Counted from the first letter of the stretch, positions 6,892 to 13,540 are shown. The stretch: 13,880 nt of DNA from JAIEPT01 sp038217425 (GCA_038217425.1 JBBQPM010000183.1:1-13880); one strand, 5' to 3'. Notes: a model not told the origin generated them from the sequence alone. Made by a program: numbers and translations.

Positions 6892-6986
6892 GAAAGCCCA
6901 GGGACGGCGATCCCTGGGATGCGCCGTCAATGCAAATTGAGTCGCTATCCCGGCTCCTTCCCAGGGATAGCCATCCCTGGGCTTTC
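6892..6986. repeat. 95-bp inverted-repeat element (CCCAGGGAT type) after rplT
   Basis: The arms are 6892-6919 and 6959-6986 (28 bp each) with two mismatches and a 39-nt loop. Each arm is itself nearly palindromic: AGCCCAGGGA facing TCCCTGGG around a short centre. The RNA could thus fold as one long hairpin or as two smaller ones (cruciform-like). It starts 5 bp after the rplT stop and ends 3 bp before the ATG chosen for the next gene. There is no T-run. Peptides such as GIAIPG, encoded across it, are familiar from planctomycete hypothetical proteins; that recollection suggests a dispersed family but was not checked. Confidence 0.9.
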
Positions 6987-6989
6987 TGT

Positions 6990-7496
6990 ATGGCTCCATT
7001 CCTTGCACTTGCCTTGTGTCTCGGGCAGGATTCCCTGCCCTCCGGCCCTCCCGTCGGGGCGCCGCTCCGCGACTTCAAAATCCAGACTCCGGCCGGCAAA
7101 GTCCTCCAGTTCGCCAAGGAAATGAACGATCGGCCCACCCTGCTGGTCTTCGTCCACAGGCTGACGCGCCCCGGCCTCAAAATGCTGCGCCCCATCGACG
7201 AGGCCGCCGCCACGCATGACAAGCTCTTCGCTCAGGTCGTCTTTCTGAGCGACGATGCCGAGGAGATGATCGCCTTCCTCACACGTGCGGAGAAATCGCT
7301 GAACCTGCAGGTGCCGGCGAGCGTGTGTCTCGACGGCAAGAAAGCCGGTCCCGAAACCTACGGCCTCAACGATCAGATCGCGATCACGATTCTGCTGGCG
7401 AACAAGGGGAAGGTCGTCGCCAACTTCGCGTTCGTCGACCCCAACGACACCGATTCGCCCAACGTACTCAAGGCGCTCGAGAAGCTCGTGAAGTAG
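6990..7496 (+). CDS. cysteine-less thioredoxin-fold protein, probably exported
   Basis: The protein has 168 aa from the ATG at 6990. The pattern GAPLRDFKIQTPAGKVLQF, then a hydrophobic strand (TLLVFVH, 50-56) and an N-terminal-helix region, a second strand (AQVVFLSDD) and a C-terminal ITILLANKGKVVANFAF segment, fits the AhpC/TSA-thioredoxin superfamily. The usual CxxC position carries HRLTRPG (56-62), and the cis-proline before the fourth strand is also missing (IAITILL), so redox activity is unlikely. Cys10 and Cys113 are not active-site-like. The N-terminus MAPFLALALCLG is a short hydrophobic stretch that may be a signal peptide. The start is uncertain: the repeat ends 3 bp upstream, there is no clear Shine-Dalgarno, and an in-frame ATG at 6930 lies inside the repeat loop. 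It probably heads an operon with the DUF29 gene and rpe. Confidence 0.75.
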   Translation: MAPFLALALCLGQDSLPSGPPVGAPLRDFKIQTPAGKVLQFAKEMNDRPTLLVFVHRLTRPGLKMLRPIDEAAATHDKLFAQVVFLSDDAEEMIAFLTRAEKSLNLQVPASVCLDGKKAGPETYGLNDQIAITILLANKGKVVANFAFVDPNDTDSPNVLKALEKLVK

Positions 7497-7533
7497 AATG
7501 CGTTGGTACGGCGAAACGATACGAGCACGATCC

Positions 7534-7962
7534 ATGACCTGGCAACAATTGGCGACCGCGTCTCCTTACAAGACCGCCCAGGCGATCGCCGATCACCTGG
7601 CCGCGGGGAATCTGCGCGAAGCGTCGTTGGGCTTGGAGGAGTTAATCGAAGCCGTGGCCCGCTCCGAACGTCGCGCTCTGAAGAGCCAGCTCCTTCGGCT
7701 CATGGCCCACGTCATTAAATGGCTTTGTCAGCCCGATCAGCGCTCTCGTAGCTGGGCGGCGACGATTCAAAACGGACGCGACGATATCCGCGACATTCAG
7801 GAGGAGACGCCGAGCCTCACCGATGATGTCATTCGCGAAATGTGGGACCGAGTCTTCGTGCAGGCGCTGCGTCAGGCGGAAGGCGAAATGAATCGCTCGG
7901 CGCCAATATCGAATTTGACGTGGGAACAAGTCTTTAACGATTCTTACCCCATCCCGGGATGA
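7534..7962 (+). CDS. DUF29 family protein
   Basis: A 142-aa, mostly helical soluble protein. Residues about 30-90 match the DUF29 pattern well: LEELIEAV, SERRALKSQLLRLMAHVIKW (44-63), then QPDQRSRSWAATIQNGRDDI with the family's RSW-x-x-TI core, and ETPSL. DUF29 has no established biochemical function; the proteins are common in cyanobacteria and proteobacteria and patchy elsewhere. The ATG at 7534 gives the usual N-terminus (W-x-x-L ahead of the first helix); an in-frame ATG at 7498, right after the previous stop, would add 12 residues and cannot be excluded. The gap to rpe is only 4 bp, so the genes are likely co-transcribed, but I see no functional link. Confidence 0.85.
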   Translation: MTWQQLATASPYKTAQAIADHLAAGNLREASLGLEELIEAVARSERRALKSQLLRLMAHVIKWLCQPDQRSRSWAATIQNGRDDIRDIQEETPSLTDDVIREMWDRVFVQALRQAEGEMNRSAPISNLTWEQVFNDSYPIPG

Positions 7963-7966
7963 GCTC

Positions 7967-8629
7967 ATGGTACGCATCGCGCCGTCGCTCCTGGCCGCCG
8001 ACTTTAGCCGACTCGCCGAGGAAATCCAGGCGGTGGAAGCTGTGGGCGTTAATCGACTGCACGTCGACGTCATGGACGGCCACTTCGTCCCCAATCTCAG
8101 CATGGGCCCCGCGCTCGTTCAGGCGATTCGGCCCCGAACCAGGCTGCCGATCGAGGTCCATCTCATGGTTGCGGACCCGGCCAAGTTCATCCCCGACTTC
8201 CTCAAGGCGGGTGCCGACGCGATCCAGTTTCATCTCGAAGTCGTGCCGCAACCCCAGACGCTCATCGCCCAGATTCGCAAGGCGGGCAAGAAGGTCGGGC
8301 TCGTCCTCAATCCCAATCACAACCTCGAAGAATTTCGACCGTTCGTGAAATCGATCGACGTCGCCCTGTGCATGACCGTCTTCCCCGGCTTCGGCGGCCA
8401 GGCGTTTATCCCGACCAGTCCCGAGCGGATTCGCCGACTGCGCGCCATCCTCATGGAAGAAGGGGCGACCTGCGACCTCGAAGTCGACGGCGGCATTGAC
8501 ATGACCACGGCGAGCGCCGCGGTCCAGGCGGGCGCCGACGTGCTCGTCGTCGGGACGGGGATTTTCCGTTACCCGCAGGGCCCCGCCGCCGCCGTCCAGG
8601 AATTGCACCGCCGGATTGCTCTTCCCTAA
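7967..8629 (+). CDS. rpe: ribulose-phosphate 3-epimerase
   Basis: Cytoplasmic TIM-barrel enzyme of the pentose phosphate pathway that interconverts D-ribulose 5-phosphate and D-xylulose 5-phosphate. The 220-aa length is normal. Family signatures are APSLLAADF (5-13, Ser7), LHVDVMDGHFVPN (31-43, metal ligand H32 and acid/base Asp34), VHLMV (64-68, metal ligand H65), FPGFGGQAF (139-147, phosphate and lid loop) and EVDGGI (172-177, second catalytic Asp174). VVGTGIF (194-200) completes the phosphate-binding site. All key residues are present. The ATG has GGGA (7956-7959) 7 nt upstream, overlapping the end of the DUF29 gene. Confidence 0.96.
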   Translation: MVRIAPSLLAADFSRLAEEIQAVEAVGVNRLHVDVMDGHFVPNLSMGPALVQAIRPRTRLPIEVHLMVADPAKFIPDFLKAGADAIQFHLEVVPQPQTLIAQIRKAGKKVGLVLNPNHNLEEFRPFVKSIDVALCMTVFPGFGGQAFIPTSPERIRRLRAILMEEGATCDLEVDGGIDMTTASAAVQAGADVLVVGTGIFRYPQGPAAAVQELHRRIALP

Positions 8630-8686
8630 AACCGACACGTCCGATAATCTGGGCGCTTTCCCCCGCTTCTTTTCAAGGGATTGAAC

Positions 8687-9577
8687 ATGGGGCTCCCCCG
8701 CTTTTCGCGTCTCGTCGCCTGGACGATGTTCCTGTGGCTCGCCTGCGCCGTCACCACCGTCTTCGCCAACGACGGCTCCGCTCCCGCTGAGGACAACTTC
8801 TGGTGGGAGCTGCTCTCCAGCCTCTTCAACAGCAAGAAGTTGATGGCCACGCTCGCCAAGCCCCAGTTTCAAGTCCTCGCCTTCGTGGCCATGAACCTGA
8901 TCGTCTTCGTCGAAACGGGCCTGCTCATCGGTTTCTTCCTGCCGGGCGATTCGCTCTTGGTCGTCGCCGGTCTGATCGCCGCCGGGGGCGCCTGGCCGCT
9001 CCACTGGCTGCTCATCACCCTCACCATCTCCGCCATCGTCGGCGACAGCGTCGGCTACTCCATCGGCTGGAACACCGGCCCCAAAATCTTCAACCGCGAA
9101 AACTCCTGGCTCTTCCACAAAGACCATCTGCTCAAAGCTCAGGACTTCTACGTGAGGCACGGCGGCAAAACCATCATCCTCGCCCGCTTCATGCCCATCG
9201 TCCGCACCTTCGCTCCGGTCGTCGCCGGCGTCGGTCGAATGGACTATCGCCAGTTCCTCTTCTTCAACATCATCGGCGGCGTCGGCTGGGTCTTCAGCAT
9301 GGTCCTCACCGGCTATTTCCTGCCGCCGCTCCTCAATCCCCTGCTGGCGCCCGTTTTCGGCGCCGGCTTCAAGATCGAGGAACACGTCGAGAAGGTCGTC
9401 ATCGTCGTCGTCTTCCTGTCGATCGCGCCCGGCATCTTCATGTGGCTCAAGAGCCGATTCTCGAAGCAGTCACCCACGCTCGTCGAGCCGGCGCCGGCGG
9501 TCATGCCGGCTACTGCCCTGGAACCGACCCCCGACAGCAAGGCGAGTCCGCAGGCGCCAGTAGTGCACCGAATGTGA
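8687..9577 (+). CDS. DedA family integral membrane protein (VTT domain)
   Basis: A 296-aa inner-membrane protein. After an N-terminal hydrophobic segment (10-28, possibly a signal peptide ending VFA-ND), the DedA/VTT core runs from about 60 to 255. Motifs include FVETGLLIGFFLPGDSLL (74-91, with the family's key Glu76), a GDSVGYSIGWNTG segment (119-131) and ARFMPIVRTFAPVVAG (166-181, conserved arginines R167 and R173), then MDYRQFLFFNIIGGVGW. Some family members flip polyprenyl phosphate or phospholipids across the membrane or support proton-motive-force homeostasis; which applies here is not visible. The C-terminal tail (261-296) is Pro/Ala rich and probably disordered. The ATG at 8687 is chosen over a TTG at 8681 because AAGGGA (8675-8680) is well spaced. 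The 57-bp gap after rpe allows co-transcription. Confidence 0.93.
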   Translation: MGLPRFSRLVAWTMFLWLACAVTTVFANDGSAPAEDNFWWELLSSLFNSKKLMATLAKPQFQVLAFVAMNLIVFVETGLLIGFFLPGDSLLVVAGLIAAGGAWPLHWLLITLTISAIVGDSVGYSIGWNTGPKIFNRENSWLFHKDHLLKAQDFYVRHGGKTIILARFMPIVRTFAPVVAGVGRMDYRQFLFFNIIGGVGWVFSMVLTGYFLPPLLNPLLAPVFGAGFKIEEHVEKVVIVVVFLSIAPGIFMWLKSRFSKQSPTLVEPAPAVMPATALEPTPDSKASPQAPVVHRM

Positions 9578-9719
9578 AACCCCTCCCCGCAAGCCGGCGG
9601 ATCTGAAACCCAGCCCCTTGAGACGGAAGCTCCCCAGATTCTCCAGGACTTTTCCCTTCTAAAACCGACACAGCATAACCGGTTGCGCAACAATCCGGGG
9701 CGGGCGGTGCGTTCGCCCA

Positions 9720-9748
9720 TTGCGAACCGCGCCGGGGAATGCTACGAT
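9720..9748 (+). promoter_or_regulatory. candidate promoter of the EVE-domain gene
   Basis: TTGCGA at 9720-9725 and TACGAT at 9743-9748 are spaced by exactly 17 bp; each matches consensus at 4 of 6 positions. The start would lie near 9755, about 43 nt before the ATG at 9798. The -35 overlaps one side of a small stem (GTTCGC at 9711-9716 with GCGAAC at 9722-9727), which may or may not matter. The rest of the 9578-9797 gap shows no gene or strong structure. Confidence 0.35.
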
Positions 9749-9797
9749 TGGAGGGCCCAACTACGGGCCGAAAGTAGCGATCGTAGCGAGATTGCCG

Positions 9798-10217
9798 ATG
9801 GCCGAAGCGCCTCCGGGGGGCTGGTTGTTCAAACAGGAGCCAAGCTGCTACAGCTTCGACCAGCTCCTGGCCGACGGCGAAACCGCGTGGGACGGCGTGG
9901 CGAACAACACTGCCCTGAAGCACTTACGCAACGTCAAAGCGGGCGATCGCGTCCTCTTTTACCACACGGGCAAGGAAAAGGCGATCGTCGGCGAAATGAA
10001 AGTCGTCGCCGGGCCCGACGACCAAGCGATTGTGACCGTCAAGGCCGTCCGGCGCTGGCCCAGGCCCGTGACTTTGGCCGAAATGAAGAGCGATCCGAGC
10101 CTTGTCAGCTGGGATCTCATCCGCATCAGCCGACTTTCCGTTTTGCCCGTGCCGCCTGAGGTTTGGAGCAAACTCGAATCGTGGTCCGCACGGCCCCCGG
10201 CGTTCCATGGATCTTGA
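9798..10217 (+). CDS. EVE domain protein (THYN1-like)
   Basis: A single-domain EVE protein of 139 aa. The EVE fold is related to PUA and YTH domains and is thought to bind modified bases in DNA or RNA. Family signatures are WLFKQEPSCYSFDQL (9-23), WDGVANNTALKHLRNVKAGD (31-50), VLFYHTG (52-58), IVGEMKVV (63-70) and SWDLIRISRLSVLPVPPEVW (104-123). The aromatic residues W9, F20, W31 and Y55 that shape the pocket in this family seem preserved, though I could not check a structure. It stands alone, not fused to an endonuclease or helicase, and the neighbours give no clear defence context. The ATG at 9798 is chosen because the conserved GGWLFKQEP starts just after it; no strong Shine-Dalgarno is seen. 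Confidence 0.92.
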   Translation: MAEAPPGGWLFKQEPSCYSFDQLLADGETAWDGVANNTALKHLRNVKAGDRVLFYHTGKEKAIVGEMKVVAGPDDQAIVTVKAVRRWPRPVTLAEMKSDPSLVSWDLIRISRLSVLPVPPEVWSKLESWSARPPAFHGS

Positions 10218-10305
10218 CGCCTCGACCAGCCGCGTACAATGTTGAAACAAGGAAGATCCCGAGGGTTGGCCACTCACATTCCGCGGTAATGCGGAAAGAC
10301 TACTC

Positions 10306-10335
10306 TTGACATGAACGCATGAATCGTGCTATTGT
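10306..10335 (+). promoter_or_regulatory. strong promoter upstream of the DHH phosphoesterase gene
   Basis: A perfect -35 TTGACA (10306-10311), an 18-bp spacer and TATTGT (10330-10335), which matches -10 at 4 of 6 positions and is preceded by TG in the extended -10 position (10327-10328). This is the best promoter-like sequence in the window. Transcription would begin near 10342, leaving about 36 nt before the ATG at 10378. Confidence 0.6.
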
Positions 10336-10343
10336 GTACACAA
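10332..10343. promoter_or_regulatory. 12-bp perfect palindrome over the start site (candidate operator)
   Basis: TTGTGTACACAA is fully self-complementary and covers the end of the -10 and the expected transcription start of the DHH gene. A site here could be bound by a dimeric repressor. I do not recognise the regulator; no regulator gene is adjacent. Confidence 0.4.
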
Positions 10344-10377
10344 GAGGGCCGTGAGTCGCCTGGAGCAATCGAAACGT

Positions 10378-11466
10378 ATGTCTCGCCACAGCACCGAAGT
10401 TGGAGTCAGTGGTTGTAGGACGGTGACCCGGCGTTCGGACCGATTCCTGAACGGTCTGGAACCCTACAAGTCAGTGACGTTCGTGTCGCACGTTCATCCC
10501 GACCCCGATTCGCTCGGCAGCATGGTGGGCCTGGCCCATCTGGTCGAAAGCTGCCTGGGCAAGCCGACGCTCATCACCAACGACGGCGAAATCAGCCGGG
10601 CGGAAAATCGCGCGATGGTCGACTACCTCAACATCGAGTGCGTCCCCATCGGCAAACATCAATGGTCCTCCGACGCCGCCGTGGTGATGGTCGACAGCCA
10701 GCCGTGCACCGGCCGACATTCCTTTGACTCAAGCGTCCCCATCTACGGCGTCCTCGACCACCATCAGACCCCCGGCGATCTGGAAAACGTCCCTTTCCTG
10801 GACATTCGCCGAAACATCGGCGCCACCTGTTCTTTGGTCACTCGTTACTTGATGGAGCAAGAGCTCGAGATCCCAGAACGGGTCGCGACCAGTCTCTACT
10901 ACGGCATCGAAACCGAGCTTTCGGGCTACCCGCGCGAGGCAAGCGCCTTGGACGACAAGGCGCAGCATTTTCTGTATCCGCTCGTTGACAAGGACGTGCT
11001 GGCGCAGATCCGCAACGCGCCGCTCCCGGAGAGCTTTTTCGAGGCGCTGCTACAGGCGCTACAGAGTTCGTTCATTTACGACGGGCTGATGATCAGCTGG
11101 ATCAGCGATTTGCCGACGCCGGAGTTGGCGGCCCAGGTGGTCGATTACATGGTGCGTTACGAGGACATTCGCTTCGCCGTGTGTGCCGGGGTTCACGAAG
11201 AGCGGATGATCCTGTCACTGCGGACGAATCTGCCGCGCGCCCAGGCGGGAGAGATCCTGCGCGAAGTGGTGGCGCCGATGGGAGGCCGGGCGGGGGGCCA
11301 TGATCGTCGTGCGGGCGGTTTTCTTCCGCTGCCGAGCACCGCGGGGAGTGCCATTGAGCAGGTACAAAGCGAGTTTCGCCGACGCATGCTGAAGGCGCTG
11401 CAGATCGAGGAAACGCGAGGCCGAAGGTTGGTGCCGCGCAAAGAGATGCTGCAAAACATGGTCTAA
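10378..11466 (+). CDS. DHH/DHHA1 family phosphoesterase (NrnA-like)
   Basis: The protein has 362 aa from the ATG at 10378. It shows the DHH order: SHVHPDPDSLGS (37-48, metal ligands H38/H40, D42, D44), VVMVDSQP (102-109, D106), VLDHHQT (125-131, the DHH triad), GATCSLVTRYL (148-158), and a C-terminal DHHA1 domain with GGRAGGHDRRAGG (302-314). This resembles NrnA-type enzymes that degrade nanoRNAs, pAp or cyclic dinucleotide products with manganese. At the position where these enzymes often have T-D-T, this one reads IETELSGYP (177-185), a Glu for Asp change that might alter metal binding or mark a subfamily. A GTG at 10351 is an alternative start, but the predicted transcript start and the GGAG at 10362-10365 favour 10378. 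Cytoplasmic; substrate unproven. Confidence 0.88.
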   Translation: MSRHSTEVGVSGCRTVTRRSDRFLNGLEPYKSVTFVSHVHPDPDSLGSMVGLAHLVESCLGKPTLITNDGEISRAENRAMVDYLNIECVPIGKHQWSSDAAVVMVDSQPCTGRHSFDSSVPIYGVLDHHQTPGDLENVPFLDIRRNIGATCSLVTRYLMEQELEIPERVATSLYYGIETELSGYPREASALDDKAQHFLYPLVDKDVLAQIRNAPLPESFFEALLQALQSSFIYDGLMISWISDLPTPELAAQVVDYMVRYEDIRFAVCAGVHEERMILSLRTNLPRAQAGEILREVVAPMGGRAGGHDRRAGGFLPLPSTAGSAIEQVQSEFRRRMLKALQIEETRGRRLVPRKEMLQNMV

Positions 11467-11511
11467 TTTGCTCGGCTTCCGGAAAATCCGAAGAAATTGC
11501 GCATTTTCTTG

Positions 11512-11541
11512 TTGCAAAGTTCGGCCCGAGAACGACATAAT
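11512..11541 (+). promoter_or_regulatory. candidate promoter of the toroid protein gene
   Basis: TTGCAA (11512-11517, 4 of 6 matches) and CATAAT (11536-11541, 5 of 6) are separated by 18 bp. Transcription would start near 11548 and give a leader of about 60 nt ending in a strong Shine-Dalgarno (GGGAGAGG, 11593-11600). The AT-rich stretch around it stands out from its GC-rich surroundings. Confidence 0.5.
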
Positions 11542-11608
11542 AGATATTGATCGCAGTTCCACTTCAAAATTTCAACGTCTGCTTGGCCCACTGGGAGAGG
11601 ATTCTCCG

Positions 11609-13207
11609 ATGTCCAACGATACCGCCGCGAACAACCGCTTCAAACCGACGATCGCGATTCGCAACAATCTCGATCAAGGCGTCGAGCTGCGCAGCAAGTG
11701 GCGTTTCATCCCGGCCGCGTTCCTCAGCTTCATGGTCCATGGCGGACTGGTGGCGCTGATGGTCGTGCTCACGCCGGCCAAAGAGGCGGCGAGCGGCTAC
11801 GAAAAGAAGGTGGAAGACAAGGAAGAGGAAAAACCGCTGGTCGACGCCCCGCCGCAGAATGAGAATTCGTTCGCGGTGCCCGACGTCGACCCCGATCGCC
11901 GCGATCCCGACGTTGCCATCAACTACAATGTCGACAGAATCGAAAAGTTCAGCATTCCCGGCATCGTGACCGACGGCCCGATAGGCGTTGTTGGTGGAAG
12001 CGAGTCGGCACCCCCCAGTAGTATCCCGGCTCCGGCCGGATTCGGGGCCATCGGCGTCGGCGGCGCGATTTCAATCGATGGCGTGGCAGGGAATTCCAAC
12101 GCCATGGGCGATCCAGGCGGCTACGGCAACGGTTCGCCCTTCATCCCCGGCTCCTACAAGGAAGGCCGCAGCGGCGCGACCAAGGAAAAGCTGCTTCGCG
12201 AAGGGGGCGGCACGGAAATCACCGAAGCCTGTGTGAACAAGAGCCTCGGCTGGCTCGCCCGGCAACAGAACGCCGACGGCAGCTGGAGCCACAACGGCAA
12301 CTTCCCCGACAACTACAACGCCGCTTACAACGTCGCCGGTACCGCCTTCGGCCTGCTGCCGATGCTCGCCGCCGGCAAGACCCACAAGCTCCATAAGGAC
12401 AACCCCTACGACAAGCCGATCGAAAAGGGCCTGCTCTACCTGCTCCGCGTGCAAAATCGCCAGACCGGCCGACTCGGCAGTTCGATGTACGAACATGGCC
12501 TGGCTACCATCACGCTCTGCGAAGCCTATGGCCTGTCGCAGGATCCGATGCTCCGCAAGCCGGCACAGATGGCGATCGACTTCATCGTCGATTCGCAGCA
12601 CGACGAGGGGGGCTGGCGTTACGCTCCCAAGCAAGCGGGCGACACGTCCGTCGTCGGCTGGATGGTCATGGGCCTGAAGTCGGGCCAAATGGCCGGCCTC
12701 AACGTTTCGCCGATCACGCTTCGCAAGGTCATCAACTACCTCGAGCACGTTTGCGACAAACGCCAGGATGCCGAGGGGTATGGCTACACCGGCCCCGGCG
12801 CCTCCCGCACCATGACCGCGGTCGGCCTGCTCTGCCGCCAGTACATGCAAGGATGGGGTCGCCAGAACAATCGCCTTCAGGGAAGCGTTCACTCGCACCT
12901 GATGAAGTACCAGCCCGACGTTTCCAACGACGTCTACTATTACTACTACGCCACCCAGGTGATGCACCACTTCGGCGGCGAAGAATGGAAGATCTGGAAC
13001 GCCAAGATGCGTGAAAAGCTCGTCAAATCGCAAGACCCGGACGGCAGCTGGAAGCCGAAGGCAGGCGGGCACTGTGCCGGCCGTTTGATGATGACATCGC
13101 TCAACTGCCTGACGCTGGAAGTCTACTATCGCTACCTGCCGCTCTACTACCGCGAGCAGGGCGCGGCGATGGACGCGAATGCAGACGTCGTCAAGAAGGG
13201 CACTTAG
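11609..13207 (+). CDS. TM-anchored squalene-cyclase/prenyltransferase-like toroid protein with TonB-like N-terminal helix
   Basis: The protein has 532 aa. Residues 1-31 are a cytoplasmic N-tail. One membrane helix (about 32-55) contains SFMVHGGLVAL, that is S40-x-x-x-H44-G, the spacing of the essential Ser/His of TonB. A charged Lys/Glu/Pro linker follows (56-115), then a Gly/Pro-rich segment (116-200). Residues about 205-515 form an alpha/alpha-toroid of the squalene cyclase/prenyltransferase type with QW-like repeats: RQQNADGSW (218-226), SQHDEGGWRY (329-338) and SQDPDGSWKP (474-483). The DxDD acid motif of real squalene-hopene cyclases is absent, so cyclase activity is unlikely and a binding role more so. 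Topology suggests the toroid is outside the cytoplasm. The ATG at 11609 is set by a strong Shine-Dalgarno (GGGAGAGG, 11593-11600); a 47-codon upstream extension is unlikely. The gene ends at a strong terminator and seems monocistronic. Confidence 0.85.
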   Translation: MSNDTAANNRFKPTIAIRNNLDQGVELRSKWRFIPAAFLSFMVHGGLVALMVVLTPAKEAASGYEKKVEDKEEEKPLVDAPPQNENSFAVPDVDPDRRDPDVAINYNVDRIEKFSIPGIVTDGPIGVVGGSESAPPSSIPAPAGFGAIGVGGAISIDGVAGNSNAMGDPGGYGNGSPFIPGSYKEGRSGATKEKLLREGGGTEITEACVNKSLGWLARQQNADGSWSHNGNFPDNYNAAYNVAGTAFGLLPMLAAGKTHKLHKDNPYDKPIEKGLLYLLRVQNRQTGRLGSSMYEHGLATITLCEAYGLSQDPMLRKPAQMAIDFIVDSQHDEGGWRYAPKQAGDTSVVGWMVMGLKSGQMAGLNVSPITLRKVINYLEHVCDKRQDAEGYGYTGPGASRTMTAVGLLCRQYMQGWGRQNNRLQGSVHSHLMKYQPDVSNDVYYYYYATQVMHHFGGEEWKIWNAKMREKLVKSQDPDGSWKPKAGGHCAGRLMMTSLNCLTLEVYYRYLPLYYREQGAAMDANADVVKKGT

Positions 13208-13233
13208 AAGTAAATTTTCTCAATCGACTGAAG

Positions 13234-13270
13234 TCTCGGCTGTCCTGCCTCGGAAAGCCGAGATTTTTTT
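13234..13270 (+). terminator. rho-independent terminator of the toroid protein gene
   Basis: A perfect 8-bp stem, TCTCGGCT (13234-13241) with AGCCGAGA (13256-13263), a 14-nt loop and seven T residues (13264-13270). Three more A/G-T pairs can extend the base of the stem. It begins 26 bp after the stop at 13207 and is the only textbook intrinsic terminator I see in the window. Confidence 0.85.
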
Positions 13271-13410
13271 ATGATCGAAAGCGCACGCTAACGGGGCCAG
13301 CGGCAGATCTCTGCAAGCTCAAGTTGCGCCATTGTCACTTGCGGCACGGCTCTAAAAATCCCCAAACTATCTTGGTAACGCCCCAGCCGCGAACCCGACG
13401 AAATTTTCGC

Positions 13411-13439
13411 TTGTCCTAAGGGGTGTGAACCCGTAATCT
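13411..13439 (+). promoter_or_regulatory. candidate promoter of tRNA-Ser
   Basis: TTGTCC (13411-13416) and TAATCT (13434-13439) lie 17 bp apart, a weak match to sigma-70 boxes (4 and 3 of 6). The expected start, near 13446, is a few bases before the mature tRNA 5' end at 13452. Position is the main argument. The stretch 13271-13410 otherwise shows no gene or strong structure. Confidence 0.3.
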
Positions 13440-13451
13440 GATGATCAGGCA

Positions 13452-13540
13452 GGAGAGGTGGCTGAGTGGCCGAAAGCACCGCTTTGCTAAAGCGGCGTAG
13501 GTGTCAAAGCTTACCGCGGGTTCGAATCCCGCCCTCTCCG
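13452..13540 (+). tRNA. tRNA-Ser (anticodon GCU)
   Basis: An 89-nt class II tRNA. The acceptor stem GGAGAGG (13452-13458) pairs with CCTCTCC (13533-13539), with G as discriminator at 13540. The anticodon stem CCGCT/AGCGG encloses the loop TTGCTAA, giving anticodon GCT (reads AGC and AGU). A long variable arm (GTAGG with CTTAC) is typical of serine tRNA. The T arm GCGGG-TTCGAAT-CCCGC is canonical. The CCA end is not encoded. Its 3' part is the likely attachment site of the element whose integrase lies 58 bp downstream. Confidence 0.96.

Noticed and set aside
7934..9385. 483-codon minus-strand frame opposite rpe and dedA
   Set aside because: It is rich in Asp/Glu/Gly with no domain pattern, and it covers two well-supported plus-strand genes.
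8626..9671. 13-bp direct repeat CTAAAACCGACAC at 8626-8638 and 9659-9671
   Set aside because: About one 13-bp match is expected by chance in a window of this size, and the flanks do not extend the match.
10279..10296. Small hairpin TTCCGC / GCGGAA after the EVE gene as a terminator
   Set aside because: The stem is only 6 bp and no T-run follows; it may be incidental.
11609..13207. Annotation of the toroid protein as an active squalene-hopene cyclase
   Set aside because: The DxDD catalytic motif is missing, and the N-terminal membrane anchor and linker are unlike hopene cyclases.
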